A stretch of 64,000 nucleotides of DNA, taken from NCBI GenBank assembly GCA_028274465.1, contig CM051456.1:1861545-1925544 (forward strand), in the 5' to 3' direction. Under the pieces are notes generated by a model. It did no database searches. It was given only the letters and a program-made list of their open reading frames with translations, and was not told where the DNA came from. This document shows, piece after piece, positions 13,501 to 27,007 of the stretch (the stretch's first letter is position 1; the number at the start of each line of letters is the position of its first letter). A program made the translations under genes and the position numbers. This stretch comes from Plantago ovata. Its lineage: Eukaryota > Streptophyta > Magnoliopsida > Lamiales > Plantaginaceae.

Positions 13501-16500
13501 ATTTCCTCATTATCAGAACAGATGGCCATGAGAAAATTGGAAGAATGAGAAACATACTGATTAAGTCTTATACCTAGTATCTGGATGTCCGACAGACTGA
13601 ATATCACCTTCTCTATTGCTCTCTTCCAAGTTAGATTTTGCAGGTACAGATGCGGCTGATCCAGAAGAACGTGCAACATTCATAACAGATCCAAAACTAC
13701 CAAAACTCAAGTGTGAGCAGTCTGCAGACTGAACTTGCAAATGATCAGGGATCACCACAGAAGGCACATTTCCACCAGATGGAGACTCATCATCATCCTT
13801 ATCTACTCTTAATTGTTGCAAGTCTCTGTTGAGTGATGTGACTGAAACACCATCTTCATCTGCAACATCAAGGTGAATGTTACCAGTCAAGTAGCCATTA
13901 TCAAAATTATCAAATAGACTAAACTTGGATTTCACAAATCCATCTACAGACAATCATTAAAGAGATCATATGGCCATTGACTCAGCCATTTATCCTACCA
14001 TCTTTATTCAAATAAGGCAACTTCCACTAGAACATTTTAGGCATATAAACTCATTCATATGTAAAGCAAACTTTTACGATCGCATACGAAGGTCAAATCA
14101 TTAACTTCTTTACTAAAATGGATTGGTTAGCAATATATGCTATACTTAATACTGGAAAATAATGTCATGTATATTTCATTGTGTACAGGGGAAAAATGAA
14201 AATTCTTGCCTTCATGGCGCTCAAACTCATGAGCTTGAGGCTGGTAAGCATCCATGTTCTTATATAAGTCATTCTCAAATACTGATGCTTCTCTTGAATC
14301 ATCATTTGCATTCATCCTGGTAGAGTCAGAAATAGATTCCACATCATCCGCTCCAGAATTTTCAATGTCATCATCGTATGTTTCTTGATCCTCTTCTTCC
14401 TCAGAATCATGAGTTACACCGTCAGAAGGAACACCAGATGGCTCAGGATGTACAGTGGACTCAACAGTGCTTGCAGGGACAAAAACCTCTTTGGGAACAG
14501 CAGGTTTCTCTATGGAAGGCCACTCCTCCCCGACAGGAAATTGCTGTGGCGTGGTTGTTGAAGGACCCTGAACTTTGTTATTTGATGCATTTGCAGCATT
14601 AGTTGCTTTATTCTGAGGTCTGCCCATTTTCACTATATCAGCCATGGACACCTGACCAGGAACACCCACCCAGGCCGAGTGATATGTTGATGGTGGCTGT
14701 ATGCCAGATGATCCATCTGTGCTGCCCAACAGTGAGCCTTTGTTTTCGGAAGAGACACCATCACTGCAACATAATATTCATTATAAACAAAATGAAAATA
14801 AACTGAGGCTCATGATGACATCATCCAACATAATGTGATAGTTGAAAATCAAGAACATCAGGCTGTGAAGCAACTATATAGCTTAGTGAAGAACCAAAAA
14901 TGTAACGCATTGACACCATGTTGGAAGGCCCGGACACTACGCCACAATGTATGAACTCTTACAATTAGCATGTGTTTGAAATGCACATTTTATTCGGATT
15001 CACTGACACTTAAAAGGCTGATATGTTCCAATTCCTATTAATCACCATCACTATTATTAGCAATGCAGGAACTGGACAACTTACATAATAGTAATGGATT
15101 CCTTGAAAGCATATTGGCTCAGGTTATAAGGGAAAAGAAAATTCGAACGAAAAGGTGTATCAGCAAAGGACACCTAAAACATAGTCCTGGGAAGTAAATA
15201 GCACATTTGTACAAACTACTATGATTATACTAATTGCTGGGCCCAGTTACAAAACAAATGTAGTATTTAACTTCAAGAGGTTACATCAGAACAAACCTAT
15301 GGCCTGGAGGTCCTCCACTTCTATTAATTCCAGACATGCCAGCTGCTGAAGCACTTGCATAAGAGGATCCATTTTCTTTCTTATATGTGGACCTCCCGTG
15401 GACGGGTGCAGGGTCTGCTGAATAAGACATCGTTAAAACTACTTTCTGTGTTGAAACTGGTTTAAATAGAGACTGAAGCTAGACGTACCAGAAGAATAAT
15501 AGGGAGTTGAACCACCACGACCAAGATATCGATCACCACCACTGCTCTTGCCACTTCGATTAGCACCACGGGCCCTAAATTCAGTAGTATCTTTACCCTG
15601 AAGGAGTATGAACCAGCAGAATTAATACACCCCCACACACACACACACAACAGTGACACCTCAGATAAAAAATTTAAAAGAGAATTAACAGGTATGACCT
15701 TGCAAATAATATATGTCTAAGACACCCTACCAACCCATTAAATTACAGATTATTCATAATCCAACATGTTTGAGTCAATTACTAGGTAGGTCTTTGCGAT
15801 AATATTGCCTAAGATAACCATTAGCCTGTTAAGTTACACCTGAAGTAGAGTGCAGATGAGAAAACCTCTCCCTGTAAAAAAACTATCTCCCATTGAGATG
15901 ACACATAAAGAGCCAAATGCACTAATAATGGAAGTAGTGATCCCGATAACTCACCTCTTTTTTCTTCCCCTTTTTAGTCTTCACCTCTTGAAATGTATCT
16001 GAACAGAATAAAAATCATATCAGATATGGTTAAGAATATCCAGCTATATGTAGACAGTGAATTTAACAGGTTTATGTCTTGTTAAAGCAACATCCTCACA
16101 GACATAAAGCAGAATGCCAAAAATACATAATTATAAAGACATCGCAGAGTTAAATAACCTAACATCTTGCATTCAAAATCATGCCTTAATGAGCTTATTT
16201 AATCTGCATAAGCATAAGTCATGAAGAACTGTCAACACGAATACTAGGCTGCAATCAAATCCCTCCACCAATAAACCACAAGTAGCAACTAAATCCTCTT
16301 TTATAACAAGTAGATATCATGAGTCATGACATACTATGACATTAACCAAAAATCAAATTTAAACAAAACAGCAGGAGCTGGATGCAGCTCCATATCACTC
16401 ATGCAACAAAAACAATCTGAACAGTTTCTCCAAAAAATCTTTTCAAAATTCATCAACAATGTTCAATCGATTACCCATTTCACACACAAAACTTAGCTTA

Positions 16501-17157
16501 CTCAAGCTCAAAGGCAATTAAATAAAATTTTAAAAAGTGAAACAGCTCAAAATCAACATTCTCAATGTACCATACAATACAGGAGCTGGATGTAGCTCAA
16601 TTCCACCCTCGCAACGGAATCAAGCTAAACATGATCCCCAAAAATGGCTGTCCACTTGCACAAAATTTGAAACCAATAAAGCCTAAAGACCTCTACAAAT
16701 TTAACAAGCCTAAACTGCAGTACTTTCAAAATTCATTCATTGGATTACCACATCACAGCCAGAAACTCAGCGTGCTTGTACACACCTCAATCATGAACAA
16801 ATTCAACAGCAAAACAAGCTAAAAATAAAATTAATCAAAAAAAATACTGCAACATTTTCAAAACTCATTCATTAGATTACCACATCAGAGCCGAAACTAG
16901 CACACCTCAATTGGAACAAATTCAACAGCAAAACAAGCTAAAAACAAAATCAATTAATCATAAAAAATAAAAATAAAAACCGAACGACCTTGAGATAAGA
17001 GACGATTAACAGCTTCATTAGGGTCCATATTACACTCCTTAAGAGCAGCATAGATCTCAGCTTCGGAACAGCTGACTATCTCCTTCAAGCTCATAACCAT
17101 CTTCTTCGACCCCGCCGGTATCCCGCCGCCGCCGCCGGTCACCCTGCCGGAACTCAT
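10516..17157 (-). CDS. GIP1L: GBF-interacting protein 1-like (GIP1/DUF1296 family)
   Basis: Ten coding exons on the minus strand: 17157-16989, 15998-15955, 15597-15489, 15417-15297, 14763-14210, 13943-13574, 13477-13204, 12408-12256, 11785-11309 and 10806-10516. They close to 853 codons. After a Gly-rich start, the N-terminal domain (MSLKEIVSCSEAEIYAALKE, CNMDPNEAVNRLLSQDTFQE, then a lysine-rich stretch) is the DUF1296/GIP1 N-terminal domain, a UBA-like helical fold. The remainder is low-complexity and rich in Ser, Gln, Asn and Pro, with an acidic block (DSEEEEDQETYDDD) near residue 275-290 and a Gln-rich C-terminus. GIP1 was described in Arabidopsis as a nuclear partner that stimulates DNA binding by G-box bZIP factors; this role is taken from the family. 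The intron after 14210 uses a GC donor. Confidence 0.88.
13944..14209 (-). other. GC-AG intron in the GIP1-like gene
   Basis: The donor reads GAAG|GCAAGAA at 14210/14209 and the acceptor reads CTGTAG|ATGG at 13944/13943. Joining here gives GAA-GAT, which keeps the frame (E-D-G-F-V-K-S). No GT donor nearby preserves it. AG|GCAAG is the classical consensus of the rare GC-AG class processed by the major spliceosome. Confidence 0.8.
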
Positions 17158-17500
17158 CCTACACAGATCTAACCGCTAAACGACACCTCTCGCCTTCCTC
17201 TCTCACAATCAATACACGTTCTGTTCCGTTATCCAAAATTGGTAGTGTCTATCTATCAGTGAAGAAATTAATTGACAAACAAACTCAGTCACTCGGATTA
17301 CTAATTGCTGGTTGATTGGTTGTGAGCTGCTCAGTAATGGTGAATTGGAGAAGAAAGCGAAGAAAAATTGATGAAGCGGCGACGAGATTTTTGGTAATTA
17401 TAGGGAGTAGTTTTCTTCTGAATGAAACCCTTCTTCCCTCTCAAAGTATCTCTCTCTCTTCTTTCTCTCTCCCACTCTCTGTGTGCTAAATAAACTGTGT
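17158..17500 (-). promoter_or_regulatory. 5' UTR and proximal promoter of the GIP1-like gene
   Basis: The leader on the minus strand is rich in GA/GAGA runs (17446-17478), typical of plant 5' UTRs. A TTTATTTAG motif near 17485-17495 could act as a TATA-like element. This placement is inference. Confidence 0.35.
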
Positions 17501-17536
17501 TGTTTTTGTGTCCTTTTTCTTTTCTTATTTTTTTAC

Positions 17537-18660
17537 GGTTTAAATTTTCACTTTTTTTTGGGTTTTTTTAGATGGATTTTGAATTTTTGATTAGAATGGA
17601 GTCCATGGTGATTTAGTGGCTGAATCCGATAATAATATATGGTGATTTAGTGGCTGAATCCGATAATAATATTAAATTAGTTTAGTCGGTGGAAATACGG
17701 ATTATTTTAATTTTCGAATCGAATATAACTATAATATCACTTTATTTGTAATTGGACAAGTTACTTTACGCTAAATGTTAACGATGAACTTCAAGCATAT
17801 GACGTCATGGCATGCGCAACATGCATGTAGTTCAGTTCAAATTTTCACTTTTTGGAGTTTTTGAGAGAGAGGTTTTGATTTGAATGGCATCCATGACGAT
17901 CTAGTGTTTGAAGTCGAAAATAATATTAAAATAGTTTATTCGGGGAATATGTGGTTGTTTTAATTTGTTAATCGAATATAGCCATAATATTACTTTATTT
18001 GTATGCGATAGGTGTAATCATATAAATTTACGACTTAACAAGTTATCTGCATTAACGATGAACTTGAGGTATATGACGTCATGGCATGCATGTAATTCAG
18101 TTTAAATTTTCACTTTTTGGAGTTTTTGAAAGAGAGAGGTTTTGATTCGAATGGTATCCATGGCGATCTAGTGTTTGAATTCGATAATGATATTAAAGTA
18201 GTTTATTTGGTGGGAATATGTGGTTGTTTTAATTTTGTAATCGAATATAACTATAATATTACTTTCTTTGTATGAGATAAATATTATCGTATAAAATTAC
18301 AATTGAACAAGTTACTCTATGTTAACGATGAACTCGAGGTATGTGACGTCATGGCATGCATAATATGCATGTAGTTCAGTTTAAATTTGAACTTTTTGGG
18401 GGTCTTTTAGGGAGAGGATTTGATTTGAATGTCATCCATGGTGATTTAGTGGTTGAATTCGATAATAATATTAAAGTAGTTTATTCGGTGGAAACATAAG
18501 TGGTTTTAATTTTTTAATCAAATTTAACGAATTAACTATAATATACTTTATTTATACGAATAGATATTATCGTATATATTGACGACCGAACAAATTCTAA
18601 AGTTACTTTATGTTGATGATGAACCTGAGGTATAGACGTCATGACATGCGTGTAATTCCG
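17537..18660. repeat. Tandem array of four ~270-290 bp units carrying TGACGTCA sites
   Basis: Units begin near 17537, 17836, 18102 and 18378 with GTTTAAATTTTCACTTTTTG-like sequence and continue through GTCCATGGTGATTTAGTG, GAATCCGATAATAATATTAA and GTTAACGATGAACT. Each ends with a palindromic bZIP-type site: TGACGTCA at 17800-17807, 18074-18081 and 18344-18351, and the variant AGACGTCA at 18634-18641, followed by TGGCATGC or TGACATGC. Unit 1 also has a small internal duplication (about 34 bp, near 17606-17673). The array lies directly upstream of the GIP1-like transcription unit. Confidence 0.85.
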
Positions 18661-19765
18661 TGGTCGAGTAAATTTATAAGATAAATTTATTGCATCCGCG
18701 TTATACTTTTTATATGATGTAATACTCACCAAATCATATCGTATTAGTTCCAACTTCCAAGTAAATTTCACACTTAGACAAATACGCGATTCTAAATCTT
18801 GGCTAAATGGACCGAAAGAAATAGCTGGATTATTACTAGTTGAGAGTTAGAAAGCCCCAAACCCACCCTTCTTGTTTAGGATAATTTGACTCTTTCTCTA
18901 TATGTAGTAGTGGGAATATTCATGTTTACAAATTACAGCTTACCACACAACAATGGAGCAATGCATATTAACAAGTGGGAGCTTTCGAGTTCATAGCAGA
19001 ATCAGAGTCATGCTTTTCGGCTTGTTTTCTTTATTAGGTTGGATTCGACCACTCAATCGTAACTATTTTTACATTCATAATAAAGTCAAACTTAATCCCA
19101 AAATTTTAATACAAAAGTCATAAAAAAATAAAATTGTTAATATTTTGAGTATGTCTCTTGTGAACGATATCCGCAGAAGTTAAAAAATGAATCCAATAGA
19201 CATAAAAGATGTATAAACTGTTTTTTTGGACGAAACAATACTTAATTGAAGAGTATTGAATGAATCAAATCTGAATAGAAATCAAGTTTTAATTTAAATA
19301 TGGAGTGTGGCCCGGAAAATGTGAAATATTTATGGATATTTCTTCTTCAAAACCCCAAAACACTATCCAATTCAAACGACAAAACTGAACACATATAATG
19401 TATCGTTCGTTAAATGCAGCAGCACTGTATAAAATACGATAACTATGAAGTACGTGTTCACCGCCCAATAAAAGGGAGTGGATTAACTCTAAACATAAAA
19501 AGTAATTACACATACCCACCCTCAAATACTTTATAGTACTGCAATTATTGTCTCCATGGTTCTACATTTTCAAAATTTCAACTCGAGTCCTCGCACTACA
19601 ATCCATAAAGATAGATGGCCTATTCAAGACTCCACCTCACCTAAATTTACTTTTGGATTTAAAATTTTCATTCTGTGCCATAAGTCCATAACTCATCCAC
19701 TGGGTACTTAAGCCGGGCCTCAGAACCCGAAACTGTTAAGAGACCGTTATAGACTCATATAGTAG
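18661..19765. other. Spacer between the GIP1-like promoter array and the SDR gene
   Basis: No gene is supported. The sequence is AT-rich with short frames only. The portion next to 19765 should be the 3' UTR of the SDR gene. Confidence 0.5.
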
Positions 19766-22700
19766 TCATGAAGCCTGGTGTGATTCCTGGAACAGATTGC
19801 AGGAAGTGTCCCAGAGATCTTTAGCAAGCTTGGAGTCGTATGAGAGCAGAGACGAATTCATGGTTTTGCCATTTCCACCGAAAAAGTAGACACCTGACAC
19901 TTCCTGAAATTAAATTGCTTCTTCAGTAAGTGACAATGACACATGAAGGACAATCATCACATGTTAAAAGAGTGTATACTTACTGGAGGGGCAAGTGCTG
20001 CATCAAGAACAGACCGGATGCCTATCTCAGGAGACTGCAGAAGACCCAAAAGTTTCATGACAGTGTAGGCGAATTTCGAAACAGGAGAGGGAATTTCTCG
20101 CATGATATTGGTCTTTACTGCTCCAGGATCCACAGCACTATTAGGCATTAGCAGCGTCAAAACCAAAAGTAAAACTAAATCAGTATTTTTTACACATGAT
20201 TACAAGTGAACAGTTTGCAGATGACAGAAAATGGAGCTGAACGTATACAGTCAAATGATCAGGATCACAGAAATGAGCAGAAATCAGGTAAACTGCAGGA
20301 AGAAAGTTGGTTCTGAACACTTTACTAACTAAACATCAAGCAAAAACGAAACAATTTCAAACCTCTCGAGATGCTAGATGCAATTACAAGATTCACATGC
20401 ACTAATTGTTTGTTTGGCGTATCAGTATCCACTAATATCCCTATGTCCGATGATAATAAGATACTAGCATTCCCTGAGCCCTCTGTTTCTATTTTGTACC
20501 CCAATCTTACCAGGTGCCACAATCAAATGTGTTGAACACGTGACACATATGAATACATGTAGCACATTTTATTGACACCATTGGCTCTTGTCTCTTGATC
20601 AATTAGATTATGCAAAGAAAATGACATCTTTGGCACCAAGGATATGTGCCCAAAAGCACAGCAAGAGGGATTGTTTGATTGTTTCTTCAATGAAAACCAA
20701 TAAACAACAATAAAGTCTTTTGCCCCAGTAAAAGTGGGATGGACCACATGAGCGAGTTGCATTCGGGCTGAAACTAATATAATCAGGTAAAAGCTGTCAA
20801 ATTTTCTTGCACATTAGACACACAGATTGAACACTTACACAACAGAGAGACGTTGAGATTTCTTCACCAGGGAAACTTGTCGGTGAAGCTCATATGAGAA
20901 GAGTAAAAGGCACACTGCAAATGGATGGAGTTGCATCTTAGAAAAAGTAGATGTATAATCATATCACTTCCAAATTTCCTAAGATAATGTTCTTACATTT
21001 AGAATACTCATATATACTGGCATATGGATAGCAGCTTGATCCTGTGAAAAACTTCCCAGTGACAGTGTTTCTGTCTGCCTGCTTACAATAAACTGAGAAA
21101 TTTAAGAAAAGGTAAGAAAAAGATATCACGTCTATCAAGAATAGCAGCAGGGAAGCATTTCAAATCAAAGACCAAACTTAAGCAGTATGCTTGCATTTGA
21201 ATCAAGGATAAGAATAGTACCAATTAGGGTCAATCAAATTTTACCATTCCAATGCGTAAAGGATGAAACATTCACTACTCGGGGAGGAATAAGGCTGTTC
21301 TCCAGTAGTGGGAGTAAAACTTTGGTAAGACAAAATGCTCCAATATAATTAGTAGCCATCATCCTGCAGATTTATGGATATCAGTTTACCCTCATCTGGT
21401 TGTTCTCTTAAATTCGTAAACAAACTCTTCGAACAGAAAAGTAGATAAATACAGAAAAAGGACAATGAACTAAACTCAAAGAAAATCAAACTGAACATAT
21501 CTAGAGAAGTTAACCGTCAGGTAATAACCGTTGCTAACAGACCTCCAGGTACATGAAATATAAACATTTCTCGCTTCAAAACATACAAATGAAGACAATG
21601 TCAAGATGTTAATACCTGTCATAGCCTTCGGAGGTGACTCTACTTGATGTTGCTAGGATTCCAGCATTATTTATCAGGAGCTGAACAGAAGAATGCAGGT
21701 CCGAATCCGTTAGCCACTGCTGAAGTGAGCTTTCGAACTTAATGATAGACTTGAAAGAAGATAAATCCACCACGAAGGCTTTTAGACAAGCATCATTGTT
21801 CCGACACTTGATATCAGACACAACCTAAAAGAAAGATGGTTAGAAAAATCAATTAGGAATAAAGAAAAAGAACAAAAGAAAGAGAGGTTACAGTTCAAAG
21901 GGAAAAGACAGAGCACCACACCTTAGATAACAGCTCAGCTGATCTCCCAACTGCAGGATATGAAAATATCAGGATCAGACATAAAAGAAACTCCACAATA
22001 GCAGATAAAATTAGTCTTGTTTTTCAGATTACAAGATCACTTTTGTGTATAAACGAACCAGTGAAATTCATTTCCACAAAGGCATGTTATTATAAGGATA
22101 TAGTATCGCATTAATCTGACATAAATCATTATAGAGGGTCATGTGAACATTGACCTCATTTGTGCACGCCTTGAATCAAAATTCAAATATAAAAAAAAAA
22201 AACTGATTTAGCACCGACATTTATTCATCACAGAAGCATACACATCAAGCTGCAATAAACTGATGGAGACAGCTAATTGATAACATCAACAAAGTTTGAG
22301 CTGCACAAATCCGCAGTAGGTTTCTCGCTGTGGTTGCCATTCAAGTGTGGTTCGAACCCAGCCCCTTCTTTATCAATTACTGAGCACTTAAGCGAAACTC
22401 CACCAGTATGTGTATTCAAGTAGGCTTTCAATACATGACAAGATCAATGTATCTCAGGCTGCTTAAGCAACTGCTTCATTGAATTATTTCCTTAATCTTG
22501 ATTAGTTTCCAGATATAGTGAATCACACACCAAAACTTAACTACTCAACCTCATTGTATTTGCTAAATGCCACCCAATTGTACTTCACACTGAGACCCTT
22601 CTTCCTTGATTATAGGACGAGCACTTGAACGAATCTCCATCAATATGCATATTTGAGGAGTCACTCAATTGATGACAAGCAGAACATAGCTGATATTGGT

Positions 22701-23432
22701 CAAGCAACTGGCCCGTTAAATTCTTCCCTAGTCATAAACAGTGTAGAAACTCCAGTTTATAGATATAGTGAATCAGACACCAAAACTAAGCATAAGTAGT
22801 AAATTCAGCATACTTCAATGCACAAGTGTCTTAAGTACCGAGAACAACGCAGTAGCTCAGCCTTTGTACGCTCTGGATCAGATAAAATATGCACACTCAA
22901 GGAGCTCTCAATTCATGAAAAGCACAATGTAGCTCAGATTGGTCAAGCAACTCACACATCAAATTATTCACCTAAGCTCAATTAGACTCTAGATATATAG
23001 TGAATCACACACCAAAACTAAATGAAGTAGACATTAATGCATACCGAGAACGACACAGTAGCCTTCCACCGAAAGTGCATAAGCCGCTGCAGCACCTAAG
23101 CCAGACGTTGCCTGCAAATCAGCATTCACCAAAGCACCTCAAACTCAATGATCCAAATTCATTCTCTCACATAATCAATCAATGGCTAGTATACTAAAAC
23201 TTACCCCTGTTATTATGCACACAGGCTGCTTAACACCAGAAGGCGAGGTCAACTTACGATCATCCAGTGAGCAACGAGGGATAATTATGGATTTAGGCGA
23301 GAGTAATAACCTCAAGTAGGAAAAAATCAGCGAAAAAGTCCACATGGCCGCCATTTTCCAGAATTGCGATGTGCATATGAAACGACAGGTATCACTCACA
23401 ACTTTCATAATTTCCGTATACTGATTCTTCAT
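19766..23432 (-). CDS. Short-chain dehydrogenase/reductase, FEY (FOREVER YOUNG)-like
   Basis: Nine coding exons on the minus strand: 23432-23205, 23111-23045, 21950-21922, 21824-21616, 21363-21245, 21074-20997, 20914-20839, 20137-19984 and 19903-19766. They close to 365 codons. A hydrophobic segment near residues 26-45 suggests membrane association. The Rossmann signature (ITGATSGLGAAAA) follows at about residue 73. Then come NNAG (LLINNAGILATSS), the strand NVSSF supplying the catalytic Ser region, and the active-site pair in YEYSK (YxxxK). The architecture is classical SDR, using NAD(P)(H); the substrate is unknown. The closest family I can name is Arabidopsis FEY (At4g27760, similar length), linked to leaf and meristem development. 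The acceptor at 21075/21074 was chosen over an earlier AG because only it keeps the frame. A leader intron (23444-23522) lies just before the ATG. Confidence 0.82.
22320..23030. repeat. Three diverged tandem repeats in an intron of the SDR gene
   Basis: Three units of about 230-245 bp share, in order, a GTATTCAAG/ATATTTGAG-like motif, CAATxxATGACAAG, CTCAGxxTGxTxAAGCAACT and AGATATAGTGAATCACACAC followed by CAAAACT. The last motif ends near 22540, 22785 and 23020. At 22351-22365 the first unit also has GTGTGGTTCGAACCCAG, which resembles a tRNA-type B box, so the units may derive from a SINE. Confidence 0.6.
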
Positions 23433-25119
23433 CGTCTATGTTGCTAAATTACGAGCGAAATTAGGGGATTGGAAGCGAAGTGAGAAGATAAAAGAGCATT
23501 AATAGCAGAATCGAATCATTACCTCGTGATATAGAAGCTTCAATTCGAAGGGATGTTATGAAAGGAGAATGTGAAGGCGGCGAACTGGCGGTAGCACGGG
23601 CGGAGACGGCGGGTGCGGTGGTGGTAGTTTGTAGTCATCCGAGTTTTTTTGTACTCGGAATCGGAAGATGGTTATATACCGAGGGGTATATGAGTAATTT
23701 AACTAAGCCAAATCAGCCCATGTTATGTTGACTACAAAAAATAGATGAATACCATCATGCTCGGTTTGACCCGTTAAAGCTTGAATTGAATTATGATTAG
23801 TTGAGAAGGTTTTGGAGCTAAATTCGAGAGTCGAGAAGAAATTTATGCACATTATATTAATTAACCGAGCATTGTTGGGCTAGATAAATATTCAACTTGG
23901 CTTGTTAGGTTCAACATATTTTCATGTCCTTCATACTATTGTCGATATTTTCAGCTCATCAATCTCTCTTGAATTGTTTATGTTTGATTTTTGTTAAATT
24001 TTGATAACTGATCATTTATCAGTGGGAACGTTAATTTATAACGCGTAATCTTGATTTCCTTAATTAAAACATTTTATTTCATATTTTTACATGTTATTTT
24101 AAAATAATTTTATCACGAGTTTGACTCGAGCTCATTCGAGCCAAACGAACCAAACTTGAGTACAAATATTATGGTCCGAGCTCGAGCCTTTTTTTTTAAA
24201 ACCAAGCTTATATTCGGCTCGAATTTTATTCGAGTTCGAGCCAAGCTCGATAATATTGAGCTCGATTAGACTTGTTCAATAGCACTGCTCACTGAACAAT
24301 GTACATTACAACAACTGTAAATACAAGAGATTAATATTAATTTTTTTTTTAAACAGTAAATATTATAACTACTTTAGTACATTACTACAGACATCTTATA
24401 TCTCCACACCTAAATCATCTTATATCCCCGTCATAGAACGAACCCCGTATATATCTTTCACACTCCAATTCCATTCCACGAACAAGGTTACCACTTAACC
24501 TTAAAATATTTAATATTAAAAACTCCCAGTATCCACGAACAAGGTTACCATTTTCCCATCCAACACATCGTGTAACATAAACCAGAAAGTAAACCACACA
24601 TATTAATCACTAATCATCATAAAGACGAATTTTGTCATGTGAGCCGAGATAAATCTGAAAATATAAAAGTCCTATGTGGAATTTTAAATATAGGATGTAA
24701 GTTTTTTTTTAAAAAAAACTTTTAAAACGGCCAATTTAACTATTCTACAAATTATTTGTGCACTAGTTATTAACTACCTTATACGGTAACTTCAAACATT
24801 CTATACCAACTTATGTTTTCATCAAATTTCAAACCCTAACCTCTCATTGCTACTCCAGCACACCTACCATTCAACCACCCTTATAACTACTTATGTAAGT
24901 CAAATTCTACTATATATGCCGCCAACACAAAATTTTACATTCAATGCATTTCCATAGTGAACTTGCAAATTTTCATCTATAAACTACATCAACATGATGC
25001 AATAATATCCTTAACTGATTAGTGATTACCAGCCATTTCCTGGTATGTCACGGGAAATGCTCAAGACGGAACCAAATCCGATCATGACGTACTTTGGTAA
25101 GTTGCTCTCCTAAACTCCA

Positions 25120-25773
25120 AAAATCCGATATGCCGGGCCCAGGCCCGGTCATAAGAAGCCCATGGGCCGGGCTTGGGCTTATAGCAAGGCCCATGGGCCC
25201 GGGCCTAACATCTTGACCCATAGGCCCGGCCCGGCCCGTGATTATATATAGTATTTATATTTTATATATATAAATATGTATATATAACTATATAATTTAT
25301 AATATTTATAGAGTTGTATTATCAAAAGATGTTGTAGTTTATACATTTGTAATACTTTTCTATACTTATAAGATTTTCAAGTGATATACAATCATTTTAT
25401 ATACTATATTCTTAGTATATTTATATAATTTATTAATTATTTTAATTAATATTAACTAATTTTAATATGTCAAATAAGGAAATTCATGATAAATTTCAAA
25501 TGATATAAAGTGATATCAAAATATTTGATCTCAAGCAAAAAGATATAAGTTAAATAGATTCTCCATTCTACTAATACTACACTACATAACTAATAACTAA
25601 AAGAACAACGTTTAGATTACTAAATAATTGGCAAAAAAATAAAAATTAAAAATCTAAGGCTAGGGCCGGGCTTGGGCCTAATGTTCAGGCCCGCCCTGGG
25701 ATGGGCCTGGGCTTGGTGCTAGTCTTCCCGGGCCTGACCGGGCCTCTAAAAGCCCGGCCCATTGCCATCCCTA
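25120..25773. mobile_element. Non-autonomous hAT-like element, left end eroded
   Basis: Two GC-rich blocks of interleaved GGCCCGG, GGGCCGGGC and CCCATGGGCC motifs (25130-25245 and 25660-25773) flank an AT-rich core. The blocks are in inverted orientation. The right end reads CCCGGCCCATTGCCATCCCTA, matching the TAGGGATGGCAA termini of many plant hAT MITEs. A matching left terminus and target duplication were not found, so the left boundary is approximate. Confidence 0.55.
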
Positions 25774-27007
25774 CGTCCAACTTATCATTTTGGGGGCTGC
25801 GGTGAATGGAAAATGACGATGCAACTTGATCACAACTTCCATCTTTACTCAAATCCAAAAAAATCCTTTTCATAGTAGCTAGTAGTATTACATATGCATG
25901 CATGTCATCAATGTCATGGTTAACTTAATTGCAAGTCGTTGAAGACTCATCCCTGTCACAACGCGTAGCCATAGACTACTACTACTATTCGTTCATTTTT
26001 CTTCTTACGCTGTTGGGGTGTCTGCCTGTTGGGGGGCCGTCTGTAATTTCCGTCAAGGTACTGAATTTGAATCTGAATATTTATCAGCTCTATTTAAACA
26101 TTCTTTCTTGTCTGATCCCAAGCTCACAGCTGAACACTAGCAGGCAGACACTCTGACTCAGGCGATCAGTAGAAAGTTCTTGCCCTACCCTTTGAAGAAA
26201 AGGTAAACTTATCGTGTATTTTTCAGAGTTTATTTTATATATTACTTCTCCGTCATTGTAACACTTTGTTTTGTTGATTTTTTTTTAGGTTCAGTTTAAC
26301 ATCCAATTAATTCTAAATCAGATAAGAAAAATAGTTAAAAATTTTATATTAAGAAAATGTAAACATTCTAGTTTCATTTATATATAAATTTTAAATTATT
26401 TTTATCGTATAATTTGAAAATAATTTGAAGTTAAACCAATCCTCTCGAAAAAGTCTAGCAAAACAAAGTATTAAACTTTAGAGTCAAATAAACTTTCTAA
26501 GTTGACTTTTTTTTCTTCAAAATTTGACCGTAAATTATTCCTACATTACACAATAAAAAAATACAATAAAAGTATATCATGAAATAAAATTAAGTATTTT
26601 TTTAAATATAATTCTATTATATACTAATCATGTGTAATATAGTACTTTGTATTGTGTTTATTTGTTAGACATTTTGTTTGCCGTATTTGAATAACTTAAA
26701 GTCAAATTTCATAAACCACCTATAGACTACCTAGTAAATCTCCTTATTACATCTATGTCCCTATAATTAAACAAGGGTCTTTTTCATCTAGACCCCTTTT
26801 TAGAGTCACTTATTGAAATACATGCATTCAGTCGTTAAACATTATCAAAGTTAAAAAATGATACAATAGAAGGCGGTGGCGATTTTCCCTAAAGATTTCC
26901 ACCCCCGAATTATATATCACAATCTACGCTTAGCAAGTTTATCAGCAAAGATATTTACAGCTCTCCTTATCCAGTGTATTTTACATATGACTACCTCACT
27001 ATATTGA

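Noticed and set aside
21075..21079. Earlier acceptor AAGCAG at the sixth SDR exon
   Set aside because: Using it shifts the frame and gives a stop soon after; the acceptor four bases further on restores the SDR reading frame including YEYSK.
22345..22370. Possible tRNA gene (GTGGTTCGAACCCAG)
   Set aside because: Only a B-box-like word is present. No acceptor stem or anticodon arm can be folded around it, so a SINE-like origin is more likely.
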